Shown one piece after another: positions 40,676 to 49,506 of a stretch of DNA of 64,000 bases. The position numbers were made by a program, and so were the translations under genes. The DNA is taken from contig NZ_CANLVF010000003.1 of the NCBI RefSeq assembly GCF_947494555.1, positions 496,001 to 560,000 on the forward strand, written 5' to 3'. Within the stretch, counting starts at the first letter, position 1; every line of letters starts with the position of its first letter. Below the pieces are notes generated by a model, which worked only from the letters and a program-made list of their open reading frames with translations, was not told the origin of the DNA and did not search any database. This DNA comes from an uncultured Roseibium sp. (lineage in GTDB: Bacteria; Pseudomonadota; Alphaproteobacteria; Rhizobiales; Stappiaceae).

Positions 40676-43600
40676 ATGACCTCTCATGTCTTGCCGGAGA
40701 GCCTGCACTGGGATGTTCCGCGTCATGCGGAGCTGGCCGCGACCTCCAACTTCACCTTCCTGCGCGGGGCCTCTCATCCGGAGGAGCTGGTGACCCGGGC
40801 CGCCGAGCTCGGGTTGGAGGCGATTGCGATCACCGACTGGAATTCTCTCGCCGGGGTCGTCCGGGCCTATTCGGCGCTGAAGGAAATCAGGCGTGCGGCC
40901 AATGAGGACGGCGTGAAGATACGCTCTCATTCCCAGATCGATTCCTCGTCCCGGCAGCAGACGAACGAGATCCCGCCCCTCCCCGTGCCGGAGACCCTCA
41001 AGCTGCCGCGGCTGATCGTCGGTGCGCGGCTGGTGCTTGCCGACAGCCCGGTCGACTTTGTTGCCCTGCCGACCAACCGGGCGGCCTATGAACGGCTCAG
41101 CCAACTCCTGACCCTCGGCAAGAGGCGCGCGGAAAAGGGCGATTGCCATCTGGACTTTCAGGATGTCGTGAAATTTTCCGAAGGCCTGATCTTCATCGCC
41201 CTGCCCCACGGCGATCATGCACCGGACGCCTTTTCTGAGGCGGCTAAGAACCATATCCGGACGCTCCGCCAGGAAGTGCCCGGCCATGTTTTTCTGGGCG
41301 CCGCACCACGCTATGACGGCACCGACCAGAACTGGTTCCGGACTTGCGCGAAAGCCGCCCATTCGCTTGCCACCCCCATGGTCGCGGCCGGTGACGTCAT
41401 GATGCATCATGCCGGGCGGCGGCGGCTTGCCGACGTGCTGACCTGCATGCGCGAGGGCTGCACCATCGACGAGATCGGCACGCGGGCACTGGCAAATGGC
41501 GAGCGGCGGCTGAAATCGGCATCCGACATGGCCCGGCTCTACCGGCATCATCCGGCAGCGCTCAGGCGCACCGTCGAGATCGCCACCCGCTGCAGCTTCG
41601 ACCTGTCCGAACTCTCTTACGAATATCCGGACGAGATCACCGATGGAGAGAACCCGCAGGAACGGCTGGAGCGGCTGACCTTCGAAGGCCTTGAGATGCG
41701 CTACCCCGCCGGAGTACCGGAACATGCGCACCAGCTGGCGCAGAAGGAGCTCAGACTGATCCGCAAGCTCAACTTCGCGGCCTATTTCCTGACCGTCCAC
41801 GACATCATCCGCTTTGCCCGCAGCCGGCATATCCTGTGCCAGGGGCGCGGCTCGGCGGCCAATTCCATCATCTGCTACGCGCTCGGCATTACCGATGTCG
41901 GTCCGGAAACGATCACCATGGTGTCAGAACGCTTCATCTCCGAACACCGGGGCGAGCCGCCGGATATCGATGTCGATTTCGAACATGAACGGCGCGAGGA
42001 GGTAATCCAGTATGTCTATGAGAAATACGGCCGCCACCGGGCCGGGCTCTGCGCGACCGTGATCCATTTCCGCACCCGTGCGGCAATCCGCGAGGTCGGC
42101 AAAGTCATGGGTTTGAACGCAGATGTCACGGCGGCCCTCTCCGGCCAGATCTGGGGCAGCTCCAACAGCGGGCCGGACGATGCACGCATGAAGGAACTGG
42201 GGCTCGATCTTGCCAACCGGCGGGTTGCCCAGACCGTCGACCTCATCCGTGAGATTATCGGCTTTCCCCGCCATCTCAGTCAGCATGTCGGCGGGTTCGT
42301 GATCACGCAAGGAAGGCTGGACGCGCTCTGCCCGATCGAGAATGCCGCTATGGAAAACCGGACTGTGATCGAGTGGGACAAGGACGACATCGACGCGCTT
42401 GGCATCCTCAAGGTCGACATGCTCAGCCTCGGCATGCTGACCTGCATCCGCAAGTCCTTCGACCTGATCGACACCCATCACGGGCAGGAGTTCACTCTCG
42501 GCACCGTGCCTCAGAGTGATACTGCGACCTACGATATGCTGTGCAAGGCCGATGCGATCGGCGTCTTCCAGGTGGAAAGCCGGGCACAGATGAACTTTCT
42601 GCCGCGCATGCTTCCGCGCGAATTCTACGATCTCGTCATCGAGGTGGCGATCGTCCGCCCCGGCCCGATCCAGGGCGGCATGGTGCATCCCTACATCAAC
42701 CGCCGCCAGGGCAAGGAGGCGATCTCCTTTCCCTCAAAGGAACTGGAGGAGGTGCTCGGCAAGACGCTTGGTGTGCCGCTGTTCCAGGAACAGGCAATGC
42801 AGATCGCCGTCGTTGCCGCCGGGTTCACCCCGTCGGAAGCCGACAAGCTGCGCCGCTCCATGGCGACCTTCCGGCGCATGGGCACGATCGGCCAGCTCCG
42901 GGAGAAATTCATCTCCGGCATGCTAAAGCGCGGCTATGAGCTGGAGTTCGCCCAGAACTGTTTCGGCCAGATCGAGGGCTTCGGCGAATACGGGTTTCCC
43001 GAAAGCCACGCGGCCGCCTTTGCCATGCTTGCCTATGTTTCGGCCTATCTCAAATGCCACTTCCCGGCCGAGTTCGCCTGCGCGCTTTTGAACTCCCAGC
43101 CGATGGGGTTCTATGCCCCGGCGCAGATCGTACGCGACGCGCGCGAGCATCAGGTCGAGGTCCGGCCTATCTGCGTCAATACCAGCCTTTGGGACAACAC
43201 GCTGGAACGGCGCAGCGACGGCGCGCTGGCGCTCAGGCTCGGCTTCCGGCAGATCAAGGGCATGCGCGAGGAGGACGCCGACTGGATCGTCGCGGCACGC
43301 GGCAACGGCTATCCGGACACCGAGACCCTGTGGCTCCGCACCGGCGTGCCGCCGGCAACCCTGGAACGGCTGGCGGAGGCCGACGCCTTTGCCGGCATGG
43401 GGCTCAGCCGCCGGGACGCGCTGTGGCAGGTGAAGACCATCCGCAGCCCGAAACCGCTGCCGCTCTTCAACGACCCGATCGACGGGGAGGCGATCTTCGA
43501 ACCGGATGTCCTGCTGCCCGCCATGCATCTCGGGCAGGAGGTGGTGGAGGATTATCTCTCCACCCGCCTGACCCTGCGCGCGCATCCGATGGAATTGCTG

Positions 43601-44065
43601 CGCCCGCATATTCCGAATCTGACGCCGCACGACCGGCTGGCGCGGCTTACCCCGTACGAAGCGCGGCGCGTTTCCGTTGCCGGCCTTGTCATCACCCGCC
43701 AGCGCCCCGGCACGGCCTCGGGCGTCATCTTCATCACTTTGGAGGACGAAACCGGGGTCTCCAACGTGGTCGTCTGGCCGAAGATGTACGAAAAGTACCG
43801 CGCCGCTGTCATCGGCGGACGGCTTTTGAAAGTCACCGGACGGCTGGAACGCGAAGGCATCGTCGTCCACCTGATCGCCGACCATATCGAGGACTATTCC
43901 AACCGCCTCGCCCTGCTCGGTCATCCCAATGACGACATTCTGGTCGAAATGACCACGCGTGCGGAAGAGGTGCCCGTCCATCTCAAATCAGACGCCCCGA
44001 AACCACGCGCCATGCACCCGCGCGAGCAGGCAAAGAAGCTGTTTCCGAGCCGGGACTTTCATTGA
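40676..44065 (+). CDS. dnaE2: Error-prone DNA polymerase III alpha subunit DnaE2
   Basis: The protein has 1129 residues, the usual size for DnaE2. The N-terminal PHP domain starts HAELAATSNFTFLRGASHPEEL. The polymerase catalytic aspartates lie in PPDIDVDFEHERREEVIQYV (residues 430-434), followed by FRTRAAIREVGKVMG. The helix-hairpin-helix and OB parts follow (GVIFITLEDETGVSNVVVWPKMY). DnaE2 extends past lesions in damage-induced mutagenesis together with ImuB. Between it and imuB lie about 1.1 kb of repeats, so it may depend on read-through or on its own promoter. Its RGGASAANSIICYALGITD-like region (GRGSAANSIICYALG) is intact. Confidence 0.97.
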   Translation: MTSHVLPESLHWDVPRHAELAATSNFTFLRGASHPEELVTRAAELGLEAIAITDWNSLAGVVRAYSALKEIRRAANEDGVKIRSHSQIDSSSRQQTNEIPPLPVPETLKLPRLIVGARLVLADSPVDFVALPTNRAAYERLSQLLTLGKRRAEKGDCHLDFQDVVKFSEGLIFIALPHGDHAPDAFSEAAKNHIRTLRQEVPGHVFLGAAPRYDGTDQNWFRTCAKAAHSLATPMVAAGDVMMHHAGRRRLADVLTCMREGCTIDEIGTRALANGERRLKSASDMARLYRHHPAALRRTVEIATRCSFDLSELSYEYPDEITDGENPQERLERLTFEGLEMRYPAGVPEHAHQLAQKELRLIRKLNFAAYFLTVHDIIRFARSRHILCQGRGSAANSIICYALGITDVGPETITMVSERFISEHRGEPPDIDVDFEHERREEVIQYVYEKYGRHRAGLCATVIHFRTRAAIREVGKVMGLNADVTAALSGQIWGSSNSGPDDARMKELGLDLANRRVAQTVDLIREIIGFPRHLSQHVGGFVITQGRLDALCPIENAAMENRTVIEWDKDDIDALGILKVDMLSLGMLTCIRKSFDLIDTHHGQEFTLGTVPQSDTATYDMLCKADAIGVFQVESRAQMNFLPRMLPREFYDLVIEVAIVRPGPIQGGMVHPYINRRQGKEAISFPSKELEEVLGKTLGVPLFQEQAMQIAVVAAGFTPSEADKLRRSMATFRRMGTIGQLREKFISGMLKRGYELEFAQNCFGQIEGFGEYGFPESHAAAFAMLAYVSAYLKCHFPAEFACALLNSQPMGFYAPAQIVRDAREHQVEVRPICVNTSLWDNTLERRSDGALALRLGFRQIKGMREEDADWIVAARGNGYPDTETLWLRTGVPPATLERLAEADAFAGMGLSRRDALWQVKTIRSPKPLPLFNDPIDGEAIFEPDVLLPAMHLGQEVVEDYLSTRLTLRAHPMELLRPHIPNLTPHDRLARLTPYEARRVSVAGLVITRQRPGTASGVIFITLEDETGVSNVVVWPKMYEKYRAAVIGGRLLKVTGRLEREGIVVHLIADHIEDYSNRLALLGHPNDDILVEMTTRAEEVPVHLKSDAPKPRAMHPREQAKKLFPSRDFH

Positions 44066-44084
44066 CCTGCACCTAAGCTTTTGC

Positions 44085-44939
44085 CTATCGACCGCGTTCA
44101 AGTCCAAGAGGAGCATCGAACACGACTGTAGACGTCACGTACCATTGGCCCGGATTGAAATCGTAATTCGTCGAAATCCGGCACCACGCGCCGCCGCAAG
44201 GCGACATCATGGTGATCACATTGGCCGGATCGAGCGGATAGAACCCTGCAAAAGCAGGTTCGGTGATGATTCCAAAAAAAATCTGAGGAACACCGACATA
44301 CAGAAACCGGACAACAGACGCCCGCTTCGCGTCGTCTTCGGCGCCTTCCTTTTTCAATGTAGGCGAGCCAAGCTCTACTCCACAGGAGTGAAGGCCGCCC
44401 TCATCATTGTATCTCACATACCAGAATGGATGACCGCCGGCAGCATCCAGCTCACTGTCGCCGGTCTTGGTGATGGCGAACCAGTTGCCATTCCATCCCG
44501 GTCTTTCACGACCCAATGTGTGAATGTCGTCGCCCGCGATTACAAAACCCTTGGGCGCCGCTTCAACAAGGCTCTTCTCGCCACGGTAAAGTGAGCGGCA
44601 CATAACCTGCGTTACCCGAAAAATCGTCCAAAGACCGAAAAGGTCCTCTTCAGGTGTCACGAGCGAAAAAGAGTTGAGATACAACGAATAGTCACCTCGG
44701 CCTTCAGCGCCGAGAACATCGGGATCGGGTTGCCTCGAATTCTTCACTGCGCCAAAGCCGTGTGGCTCGAGCAGCTGGAACTGGTCATCGGCATCGAAGA
44801 TAAATTCATCCTGCGCCGCAGCTTCAGAAAAGCCAGTGAACAAGATGACGAGAAGTACCTGGATCGTTGCGGACCAGGGGACCCGCCTGTTCATCAGGAA
44901 ACTTAGCCGTTTTGGATCACTTGTATTCGCGACTGACAT
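44085..44939 (-). CDS. Exported hypothetical protein
   Basis: The protein has 284 residues. A strong GAGGAG lies before the ATG at 44939, giving a long basic leader before the hydrophobic part (ATIQVLLVILFTGFSEAAAQ). A shorter start at 44894 would give a more typical signal peptide but lacks a ribosome site. The mature protein is acidic, with cysteines at CRSL, HSCG and PCGGAWC (five in total) and aromatic-rich strands (WNGNWFAIT, GGHPFWYVRYND). I recognise no family. It ends 19 bases from dnaE2 in convergent orientation. Confidence 0.65.
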   Translation of the reverse strand: MSVANTSDPKRLSFLMNRRVPWSATIQVLLVILFTGFSEAAAQDEFIFDADDQFQLLEPHGFGAVKNSRQPDPDVLGAEGRGDYSLYLNSFSLVTPEEDLFGLWTIFRVTQVMCRSLYRGEKSLVEAAPKGFVIAGDDIHTLGRERPGWNGNWFAITKTGDSELDAAGGHPFWYVRYNDEGGLHSCGVELGSPTLKKEGAEDDAKRASVVRFLYVGVPQIFFGIITEPAFAGFYPLDPANVITMMSPCGGAWCRISTNYDFNPGQWYVTSTVVFDAPLGLERGR

Positions 44940-44969
44940 CTGCGGCTCCTCTGCATCTTAGACGGGCGT

Positions 44970-45055
44970 GAAGTTTCAAATCCGTCCGTCACTCATTCGC
45001 GTGCAGGTCAGATTACCGCATTGTTCGTTGAAAAAGTCATTGACGCTGCGACGGC
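44970..45055 (+). pseudogene. Relic of an AraC-family regulator gene start (paralogue of the gene at 52.1 kb)
   Basis: The segment from 44970 matches the upstream region and first codons of the AraC gene at 52062-52147. GAAGTTTCAA recurs in both leaders, and 45009-45053 agrees with 52102-52146 in about 38 of 45 bases. It reads QITALFVEKVIDAAT, against QITALFVQKVIDVAT in the intact gene. After that the likeness is lost, and no helix-turn-helix follows, so only the N-terminal end survives. No start codon remains at the corresponding site (GTGCAGGTCAGATT instead of ATGGGGCAGATT). Confidence 0.7.
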
Positions 45056-45266
45056 CACTGAACCTCTGAGCAACCCCGATACAACCGGTTCGCCCCACGT
45101 TATCGGACGCAGTTCGCGCCCTCGTTGTCTACTCCATGCGCTTCCTCAAGGGGGCAATCGATGCTCACCCCTTGAAGCAGCCGCTTGGCAAATACGCTCA
45201 GCTCCCCTCCACGAAAACCGGTCCAAAGGCACCGGACGCCATTTCAAGTGACCTTAGGTAAAAATT
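45056..45266. other. Intergenic region before the carbohydrate ABC operon
   Basis: About 200 bases. An open frame continues from the AraC relic to 45251, but its composition and lack of homology argue against a product. Confidence 0.45.
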
Positions 45267-45284
45267 TTTGCATTCGTATGCAAA
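45267..45284 (+). promoter_or_regulatory. Palindromic operator candidate of the ABC operon
   Basis: TTTGCAT-TCGT-ATGCAAA is an 18-bp palindrome with 7-bp perfect arms, 60 bases before the binding-protein ATG. Such symmetrical sites are typical of GntR or LacI-type repressors. The regulator is not in this window. Confidence 0.6.
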
Positions 45285-45344
45285 CATGTTACCCTAGCCT
45301 TGGACAATGCGGTCAACGCACGATCCAGGGGAGGAGATTGAGCA

Positions 45345-46664
45345 ATGAAAAGAAGGACATTTCTTGCGGCGATTGCGGCCGCGAGCCTGGCAACCACTGC
45401 GCTTCAGGCAGTTGCCGAGGACTTGCCGTACGGCCTGACCGCCGGGAAACCCTATGAAGGCACCAAGCTGAACATCCTGAGCGTCGTCACGCCGCAATTC
45501 GACGGACTGATGCTGCGCGACGGCGAGTTTACCGAGCTGACCGGCATTGAAACCGAATGGACCTTCATTCCCTTCGGCAGCCTGCAGGAAAAGATCAACG
45601 CCGAAGGCATCGCTGCCAACGGCACGTTCGATGTCGTCAACTATCTCGACAGCTGGGGCCCGCCTAATTCTCACTGGCTGATGCCCATCGACGACCTGAT
45701 GGACCGTGACGGGATCTCGATGGACCGTTACCCCGCTGCCTTCGCACGCTCCGCACAATTTGAAGGCAAGACGCTCGGCTTTCCGCTGCGCGCGCACCCG
45801 CAGCTGATGTTTTATCGCAAGGACCTCGTTCCAGAGCCGCCCACTACGTGGGAAGACGTGGTTCGCATCGGCAAGGAGTTGAAAGAAAGCCATCCGGATG
45901 TCGCACCGCTCGCGCTTTATTTCAACAATGACGGCAACCGGCAGAACCTCTTCATCTGGCTCAACTTCCTGTGGGCCGCCGGCGGGGACGTTTTCAATGA
46001 CGACTGCACGCCGGCCTGGACCAGCGAAGAAGCCCTCAAGGCAACCGAGGATTACATCGCCCTGCACACCGTGCACGGCGTGACCAATCCGAATTCCGTG
46101 GCCTTCGTCGAACAGGATGCCCGCCAGTCCTTCATGCAGGGCAACTCCGCGATGATCCCCGTGTGGTGGTGGGCCTATTCGGGTTTCTACAATCCCGATT
46201 CCAGCACCCTGACCAAGGATCAGGTCGCGTTTACGGGCATGCCCTCTTACCAGGGCACCACAAAGACCTACGCGATCTCCATGCCGTTTTCGATTTCGGA
46301 CTATTCGCAAAACAAGGACGCGGCATGGGAGTTCATGAAGTGGCTGTCGAACCCGGACATGGACAAGGCCAACGCGGTTGAGCGCGAGGTTGCCGGCAAG
46401 CCTATCGTCAACAACGTGGTCACGCACATCTCCTCCTTGCAGGATGCAGATGTGAACGCCGCCAATGACGGTATCCAGGCGGCGGCGTGGGAGTCCTTGA
46501 AGGAGTCAGACATCATGCCCCAGATCGCCGAGTGGCCCGAGGTTGGCGATCTGCTATCAGCAGCCATTGCGGAAGCCGCTGCCGGCGGGGACGTACGCGA
46601 GCTGATGACCGGCGCCGCCGAACAGGCAACACGCGTTCTGCGCCGCTCCGGCTGCATCCAGTAA
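45345..46664 (+). CDS. Carbohydrate ABC transporter substrate-binding protein (family 1)
   Basis: The protein has 439 residues. The signal region MKRRTFLAAIAAASLATTALQAVA contains twin arginines before a hydrophobic core, so Tat export is possible, though Sec would also fit. The mature protein has the typical two-lobe pattern: DGEFTELTGIETEW, VVNYLDSWGPPNSHWLMPIDDLMDRDG, GFPLRAHPQLMFYRKDLVPEPPTTWED and FMKWLSNPDMDKAN. It is first in a complete operon with two permeases and an ATPase. The bound sugar or polyol cannot be named from sequence alone. A hairpin separates it from the next gene, which would raise its expression over the membrane parts. Confidence 0.92.
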   Translation: MKRRTFLAAIAAASLATTALQAVAEDLPYGLTAGKPYEGTKLNILSVVTPQFDGLMLRDGEFTELTGIETEWTFIPFGSLQEKINAEGIAANGTFDVVNYLDSWGPPNSHWLMPIDDLMDRDGISMDRYPAAFARSAQFEGKTLGFPLRAHPQLMFYRKDLVPEPPTTWEDVVRIGKELKESHPDVAPLALYFNNDGNRQNLFIWLNFLWAAGGDVFNDDCTPAWTSEEALKATEDYIALHTVHGVTNPNSVAFVEQDARQSFMQGNSAMIPVWWWAYSGFYNPDSSTLTKDQVAFTGMPSYQGTTKTYAISMPFSISDYSQNKDAAWEFMKWLSNPDMDKANAVEREVAGKPIVNNVVTHISSLQDADVNAANDGIQAAAWESLKESDIMPQIAEWPEVGDLLSAAIAEAAAGGDVRELMTGAAEQATRVLRRSGCIQ

Positions 46665-46674
46665 GGTCACCGGG

Positions 46675-46699
46675 CCCTTCCCTCTCACAGGGGAAGGGC
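46675..46699 (+). terminator. Intra-operon hairpin after the binding-protein gene
   Basis: GCCCTTCC/GGAAGGGC forms an 8-bp stem with a 9-base loop, ending 10 bases before the permease ATG. No T-run follows, so it is an attenuating or mRNA-stabilising hairpin, as common after binding-protein genes. Confidence 0.65.
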
Positions 46700-46709
46700 T
46701 CGTTCTCCA

Positions 46710-47582
46710 ATGCGCGACAACACACTCAAATACGTGCTGGTGCTTCCGGCCGTCCTGGTGGTCTTTGCCACCGCAATCTGGCCGCTTATGGAAAGCGCCC
46801 GGCTGTCGGCCACTGTCGGCCGGCTGAACCGGCCCGGTTCACTCGATCAGTATATCGGGCTGGAGAACTACACCTGGGCCTTTTTCGAGGAACCGTCGTT
46901 CTGGAATTCGGTCTGGGTAACGGGTGTCTACACCCTGCTCACGGTGGGACTGACAACGCTTCTCGCCCTCGGACTTGCGCTTCTATTGGCACCAGGCGGA
47001 CGCCTCCGCTCAGGCGTGCAGACGCTGCTGATCCTGCCGTTCGCCATGTCACCGGCACTGATCGGCGTCTCGTTCCGGTTCATGTTCAATCCGGAGTTCG
47101 GCCTGTTCGACGCCTTCTTTGGCGTGGTGATGCCACCGCTTGCCGACGTGAGTTGGCTGGCCGACCCGACACTTGCATTTGCCGTCTGCGTCATGGCCGA
47201 CGTCTGGGGCTGGATACCCTTCCTGACGCTCGTGCTCATTGGCGGGCTTGCCTCGATCCCGCAAGATACGATCGAGGCCGCACAGGTCGACGGTGCCTCC
47301 GGGTGGCGGGTCTTCAGGGACATCACCTTGCCGCAACTCGGACCGGTTCTTGCCGTGGTGATCATTTTGAAGTCGATCTTCTCGCTCAAGACATTCGACC
47401 AGATCTTCATGCTGACAAACGGCGGCCCCGGCACAGCGACGCAAACGCTCAGCCACTACATCTATTTCAACGGGATGAAGTACGGGCAGATCGGGTATGC
47501 GGCCTCCGTCGCCTGGCTGATGGTCATTCCGATGATCCTCCTGACGTATCTCTACGCCAAATACGTGTTCCGGAAAAACTGA
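46710..47582 (+). CDS. Carbohydrate ABC transporter permease, MalF/UgpA type
   Basis: The protein has 290 residues with six hydrophobic segments, beginning KYVLVLPAVLVVFATAIWPL. The EAA loop is EAAQVDGASGWRVFRDITLPQLGP. LTNGGPGTATQTLSHYIYF is a conserved part of CUT1 permeases. It is the second gene of the operon and pairs with the permease one base downstream. Confidence 0.93.
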   Translation: MRDNTLKYVLVLPAVLVVFATAIWPLMESARLSATVGRLNRPGSLDQYIGLENYTWAFFEEPSFWNSVWVTGVYTLLTVGLTTLLALGLALLLAPGGRLRSGVQTLLILPFAMSPALIGVSFRFMFNPEFGLFDAFFGVVMPPLADVSWLADPTLAFAVCVMADVWGWIPFLTLVLIGGLASIPQDTIEAAQVDGASGWRVFRDITLPQLGPVLAVVIILKSIFSLKTFDQIFMLTNGGPGTATQTLSHYIYFNGMKYGQIGYAASVAWLMVIPMILLTYLYAKYVFRKN

Positions 47583-47583
47583 G

Positions 47584-48411
47584 ATGACGGGAAAACAACG
47601 CAAACAGGTCTGGAACGCGGTTCAGCTGACGCTCATCATGATCGCCACCTTCATCATGCTGGTCCCGATCGTCTGGATCTTTCTGGCAGCCTTCAAGACG
47701 CACGTGGATGTCTACCAGCTGAAGCTTTTCTTCACGCCGACGCTGGAGAATTTCAGCACAGTGTTCGATGATCCATACCGGCTTGGCGAAAAGCTCTTCA
47801 ACTCCACGATTGTCGCACTGGTCACCGTGATCTTCGCGATTCCGATCGCAACCTGTGCGGCCTATTCCTTCAGCCGGTTCCGCTTGCGCGGTGAAACCAC
47901 AATGCTGGTCATGATCCTGGCCACGCAATTCGTGCCGGCAGTCGTGATCATCCTGCCGTTTTTCGTAATGTTCCGCGATGTCGGGCTGCTGGACACGAGG
48001 CTGGGACTGATCCTCGTAAACCTTGCGATCGTCATGCCCTTCGCGATCTGGATGATCAAGGGCTTCATCGACGGCATCCCGATGGACACGGAAGAAGCGG
48101 CCATGGTGGACGGGTCTTCGCGGCTTCAGGTGATCTGGAACATTGTCCTTCCAATGGCCGCTCCGGGGCTTCTGACCGCAGCGATCTTCTGCTTCATCAT
48201 CGCCTGGAACGAATTCCTGTTTGCACTGATCCTGACCAACAAGAACGCCGTGACGCTGCCCATCGGGCTGGCTCTGTTCAAGGGTGAGGAAGGCGATCTT
48301 TGGAACCTGCTTTCGGCTGCGGGGATCATCATCATGGCGCCGATGTTCGTGCTGGCGCTGCTCATCCGAAAATACTTCGTACAGGGCATGACCATGGGAG
48401 CCGTACGCTAG
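47584..48411 (+). CDS. Carbohydrate ABC transporter permease, MalG/UgpE type
   Basis: The protein has 275 residues with six hydrophobic segments. The EAA loop is EEAAMVDGSSRLQVIWNIVLPMAAPG, followed by FIIAWNEFLFALILTNKNAVTLPI. It follows its partner after one base and its stop codon directly touches the ATPase start codon, so the operon is compact. Together with its partner it forms the inner membrane channel. Confidence 0.93.
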   Translation: MTGKQRKQVWNAVQLTLIMIATFIMLVPIVWIFLAAFKTHVDVYQLKLFFTPTLENFSTVFDDPYRLGEKLFNSTIVALVTVIFAIPIATCAAYSFSRFRLRGETTMLVMILATQFVPAVVIILPFFVMFRDVGLLDTRLGLILVNLAIVMPFAIWMIKGFIDGIPMDTEEAAMVDGSSRLQVIWNIVLPMAAPGLLTAAIFCFIIAWNEFLFALILTNKNAVTLPIGLALFKGEEGDLWNLLSAAGIIIMAPMFVLALLIRKYFVQGMTMGAVR

Positions 48412-49470
48412 ATGGCAGAAGTCATTCTCAAGAACCTGAGCAAGCGCTGGGGCGACTTTGTCGGTGTCGACAACCAGTCGCTGGACATTCACGACAAGGA
48501 ATTTCTGGTGCTGCTCGGGCCGTCCGGCTGCGGCAAGACAACGACCATGCGGATGATCGCAGGTCTGGAAGAACCGACTTCCGGCGAAATCTGGATCGGG
48601 GAGCGGCAGGTCAACGACGATCTGCCGAAGGATCGCGATGTCGCCATGGTGTTTCAGAACTACGGCCTTTACCCGCACATGACGATCTTTGACAACATCG
48701 CCTACCCGCTGAAGGTGCGCGGCACGCCAAAGGCGGAGATCCGTCCGCGTGTCGAACGGGCGGCCGCGCAGGTGGAGCTGACCCAGTTCCTGGATCGCAA
48801 GCCAAAGGCGCTTTCAGGCGGGCAGCGTCAGCGTGTGGCCCTTGCGAGAGCTATCGTTCGCACGCCCAAGGTCTTTCTGATGGACGAGCCGCTTTCGAAC
48901 CTCGACGCCAAGCTTCGTGTCACGATGCGGGCGGAGCTCAAGCACCTCAGCCGCGAGCTCAAGGTCACGACCGTCTATGTGACCCATGACCAGATCGAAG
49001 CCATGACGCTCGCCGACCGGGTTGCGGTGATGAAGCACGGGATCATTCAGCAACTCGGCACGCCGGATGAAATCTACAACGACCCGGCCAACCTTTTTGT
49101 GGCGGGCTTCATCGGCTCTCCGGCGATGAACCTCGTGCGTGGCAGGATCGAAGGCGGGCAGTTTCTGACCGAAGATGGCGTCAAGCTTTCGCCGATCGCG
49201 TCCGAAGACCGTTCCGAGGTCGTTCTGGGTGTGCGCGCCGACGATATCAATGTTCACGAGGCTGGCGAGGGAGACATCGATGCGCCGATCTATGCCTTTG
49301 AAAACACCGGTGAAGCGTCTTTTCTGACCGTCGAATGGGGCGACCAGCGGGTGATCGCACGCGGCGACCGTCACCTTCGCAAAGACCAGGACGACGTCGT
49401 CGGCCTGAGCCTCAATCCGGACCACCTTTATCTCTTTGACCCAAACACCGAAAAGCGTATTCGGCTTTGA
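48412..49470 (+). CDS. Carbohydrate ABC transporter ATPase, MalK/UgpC type
   Basis: The protein has 352 residues. Walker A GPSGCGKTT (residues 36-44), signature [14 protein letters not shown], Walker [13 protein letters not shown], and the switch histidine in [15 protein letters not shown] are all present. The C-terminal regulatory domain shows VVLGVRADDINVHE. It is the fourth and last gene of the operon. Its product could also drive the orphan permeases at 20.6 kb, since ATPases of this group are known to be shared. Confidence 0.95.
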   Translation: MAEVILKNLSKRWGDFVGVDNQSLDIHDKEFLVLLGPSGCGKTTTMRMIAGLEEPTSGEIWIGERQVNDDLPKDRDVAMVFQNYGLYPHMTIFDNIAYPLKVRGTPKAEIRPRVERAAAQVELTQFLDRKPKALSGGQRQRVALARAIVRTPKVFLMDEPLSNLDAKLRVTMRAELKHLSRELKVTTVYVTHDQIEAMTLADRVAVMKHGIIQQLGTPDEIYNDPANLFVAGFIGSPAMNLVRGRIEGGQFLTEDGVKLSPIASEDRSEVVLGVRADDINVHEAGEGDIDAPIYAFENTGEASFLTVEWGDQRVIARGDRHLRKDQDDVVGLSLNPDHLYLFDPNTEKRIRL

Positions 49471-49506
49471 GAGGTGTTTTTCGCGGAAAGGCCGGTATTT
49501 ACAACT

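Noticed and set aside
40343..41830. A 495-codon minus-strand open frame overlapping dnaE2 and the repeats
   Set aside because: It is the complement of the high-GC dnaE2 codons and of repeats, with no protein family features.
42923..43981. A 352-codon minus-strand open frame inside dnaE2
   Set aside because: Shadow of dnaE2; Arg/Gly/Pro-rich composition without conserved motifs.
45056..45251. Continuation of the AraC relic as a coding gene
   Set aside because: After the first ~15 matching residues the frame has no likeness to AraC proteins and lacks a DNA-binding domain.
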